Assembly: GCF_042453785.1 (NCBI RefSeq)
Contig: NC_091674.1
Coordinates: forward strand, 26,763,001-26,827,000
Direction: 5' to 3'
DNA: 64,000 bases
From: Malus domestica
Lineage: Eukaryota; Streptophyta; Magnoliopsida; Rosales; Rosaceae
How positions within the stretch are numbered: the stretch's first letter is position 1; every line of letters begins with the position of its first letter. A model generated the notes under the pieces. The model saw only the letters and a list, made by a program, of their open reading frames with translations. It was not told the origin of the DNA and did no database searches. The position numbers and the translations under genes were made by a program. This document shows, piece after piece, positions 63,431-64,000 of the stretch.

Positions 63431-64000
63431 GTTCAAATAATAGCATTATTACGTGGCACGCACGGTCTCAAATTAAAATTAAAGTTAATTTTGTGACATT
63501 GATTCACAATTAAAATTAAAATTAAAATTTAATCTCGTTAGGGCGCATGAAATTCGATTCATAATTACCAAGTAAATCTTCCTCAATTATGGTAATTTTT
63601 TTATAGTTATTTATTTATTTTTTCTTGTTCATTGAACTATATATATTATTTTCATTGTATGTTTTTCCTTAAAAGTAAAAAACATTGGATAGAATTCCTT
63701 AGCGTAAGCACTACGCAAGTTTACTACTGGTTCTGGAAGAGCGAAGAAAAAGGGAATGTTCTGTTAATATGAAAGAGAAAGTGTTTAAAACTTTTTTTAT
63801 AGTTTACTCAATGATAAATATTGTACAAAAAATTGATAAATATATGGACCGTTTTAACTTTTAATTCCAAAATTCTCTATGTTAACTATTGTTATCGTCT
63901 CTTTAGATTGAGGACTTCTTGGATTTTATTCAGAATGCTCTCATTGATGTTTGTATTAGCTTTTAATATTATAACAAAACTGCTATCATTTTATCTTTAA
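63431..64000. other. AT-rich intergenic DNA at the right edge
   Basis: Only short AT-rich repeats (for example AAATTAAAATTAAA near 63470-63530) and no open frame of interest. Confidence 0.5.

Overview
This window is plant nuclear DNA, most likely from a woody dicot. Introns are AT-rich with GT..AG borders, CT/GA microsatellites sit at gene starts, and the protein families are plant-specific. The repeat types (CAA-tailed RTE LINEs, hAT elements, tRNA-derived SINEs, small MITEs) look to me like Rosaceae, perhaps apple or pear. That last step is an inference from memory and was not tested.

Layout by position. 1-3156 (-): a complete six-exon cyclic nucleotide-gated channel. 5503-9889 (+): a nine-exon spermidine-synthase-like aminopropyltransferase whose introns carry two transposon insertions. 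9890-21677: almost 12 kb with no gene I can support, holding a Tourist-like MITE, a hairpin, two GC-richer islands and the leader of the next gene. 21678-24461 (+): class II trehalose-6-phosphate synthase. 25494-26697 (+): NFD2-like RNase III-fold protein. 29005-29433 (+): a small conserved plant protein of unknown function. 30487-36141: a 5.66-kb hAT transposon with a perfect 8-bp target duplication and a broken transposase. 36535-50560 (-): RDR2, the RNA-dependent RNA polymerase of the RdDM pathway, whose second intron is about 10.3 kb long and packed with transposable elements. 51594-52655 (-): an ATL RING-H2 ubiquitin ligase. 55861-57979 (-): an LRR receptor pseudokinase. 59667-61752 (-): a UBC4/5/6-type ubiquitin-conjugating enzyme.

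I see no operon-like or cluster-like system; the genes are ordinary and functionally unrelated. The most striking arrangement is RDR2. The enzyme that makes double-stranded RNA to silence transposons carries in its own intron a LINE with an intact 1,052-codon ORF, two truncated LINE copies of the same family in the same orientation, two SINE-like pieces and a 4.5-kb tandem-repeat insertion with an uncharacterised 224-residue ORF. All RDR2 splice junctions and the DLDGD catalytic motif are intact, so the gene is probably functional if that intron is spliced.

Exon borders were assigned by hand from reading frame, GT/AG sites and recalled homologous proteins. They are consistent in phase for every gene, but no transcript or database comparison was possible.
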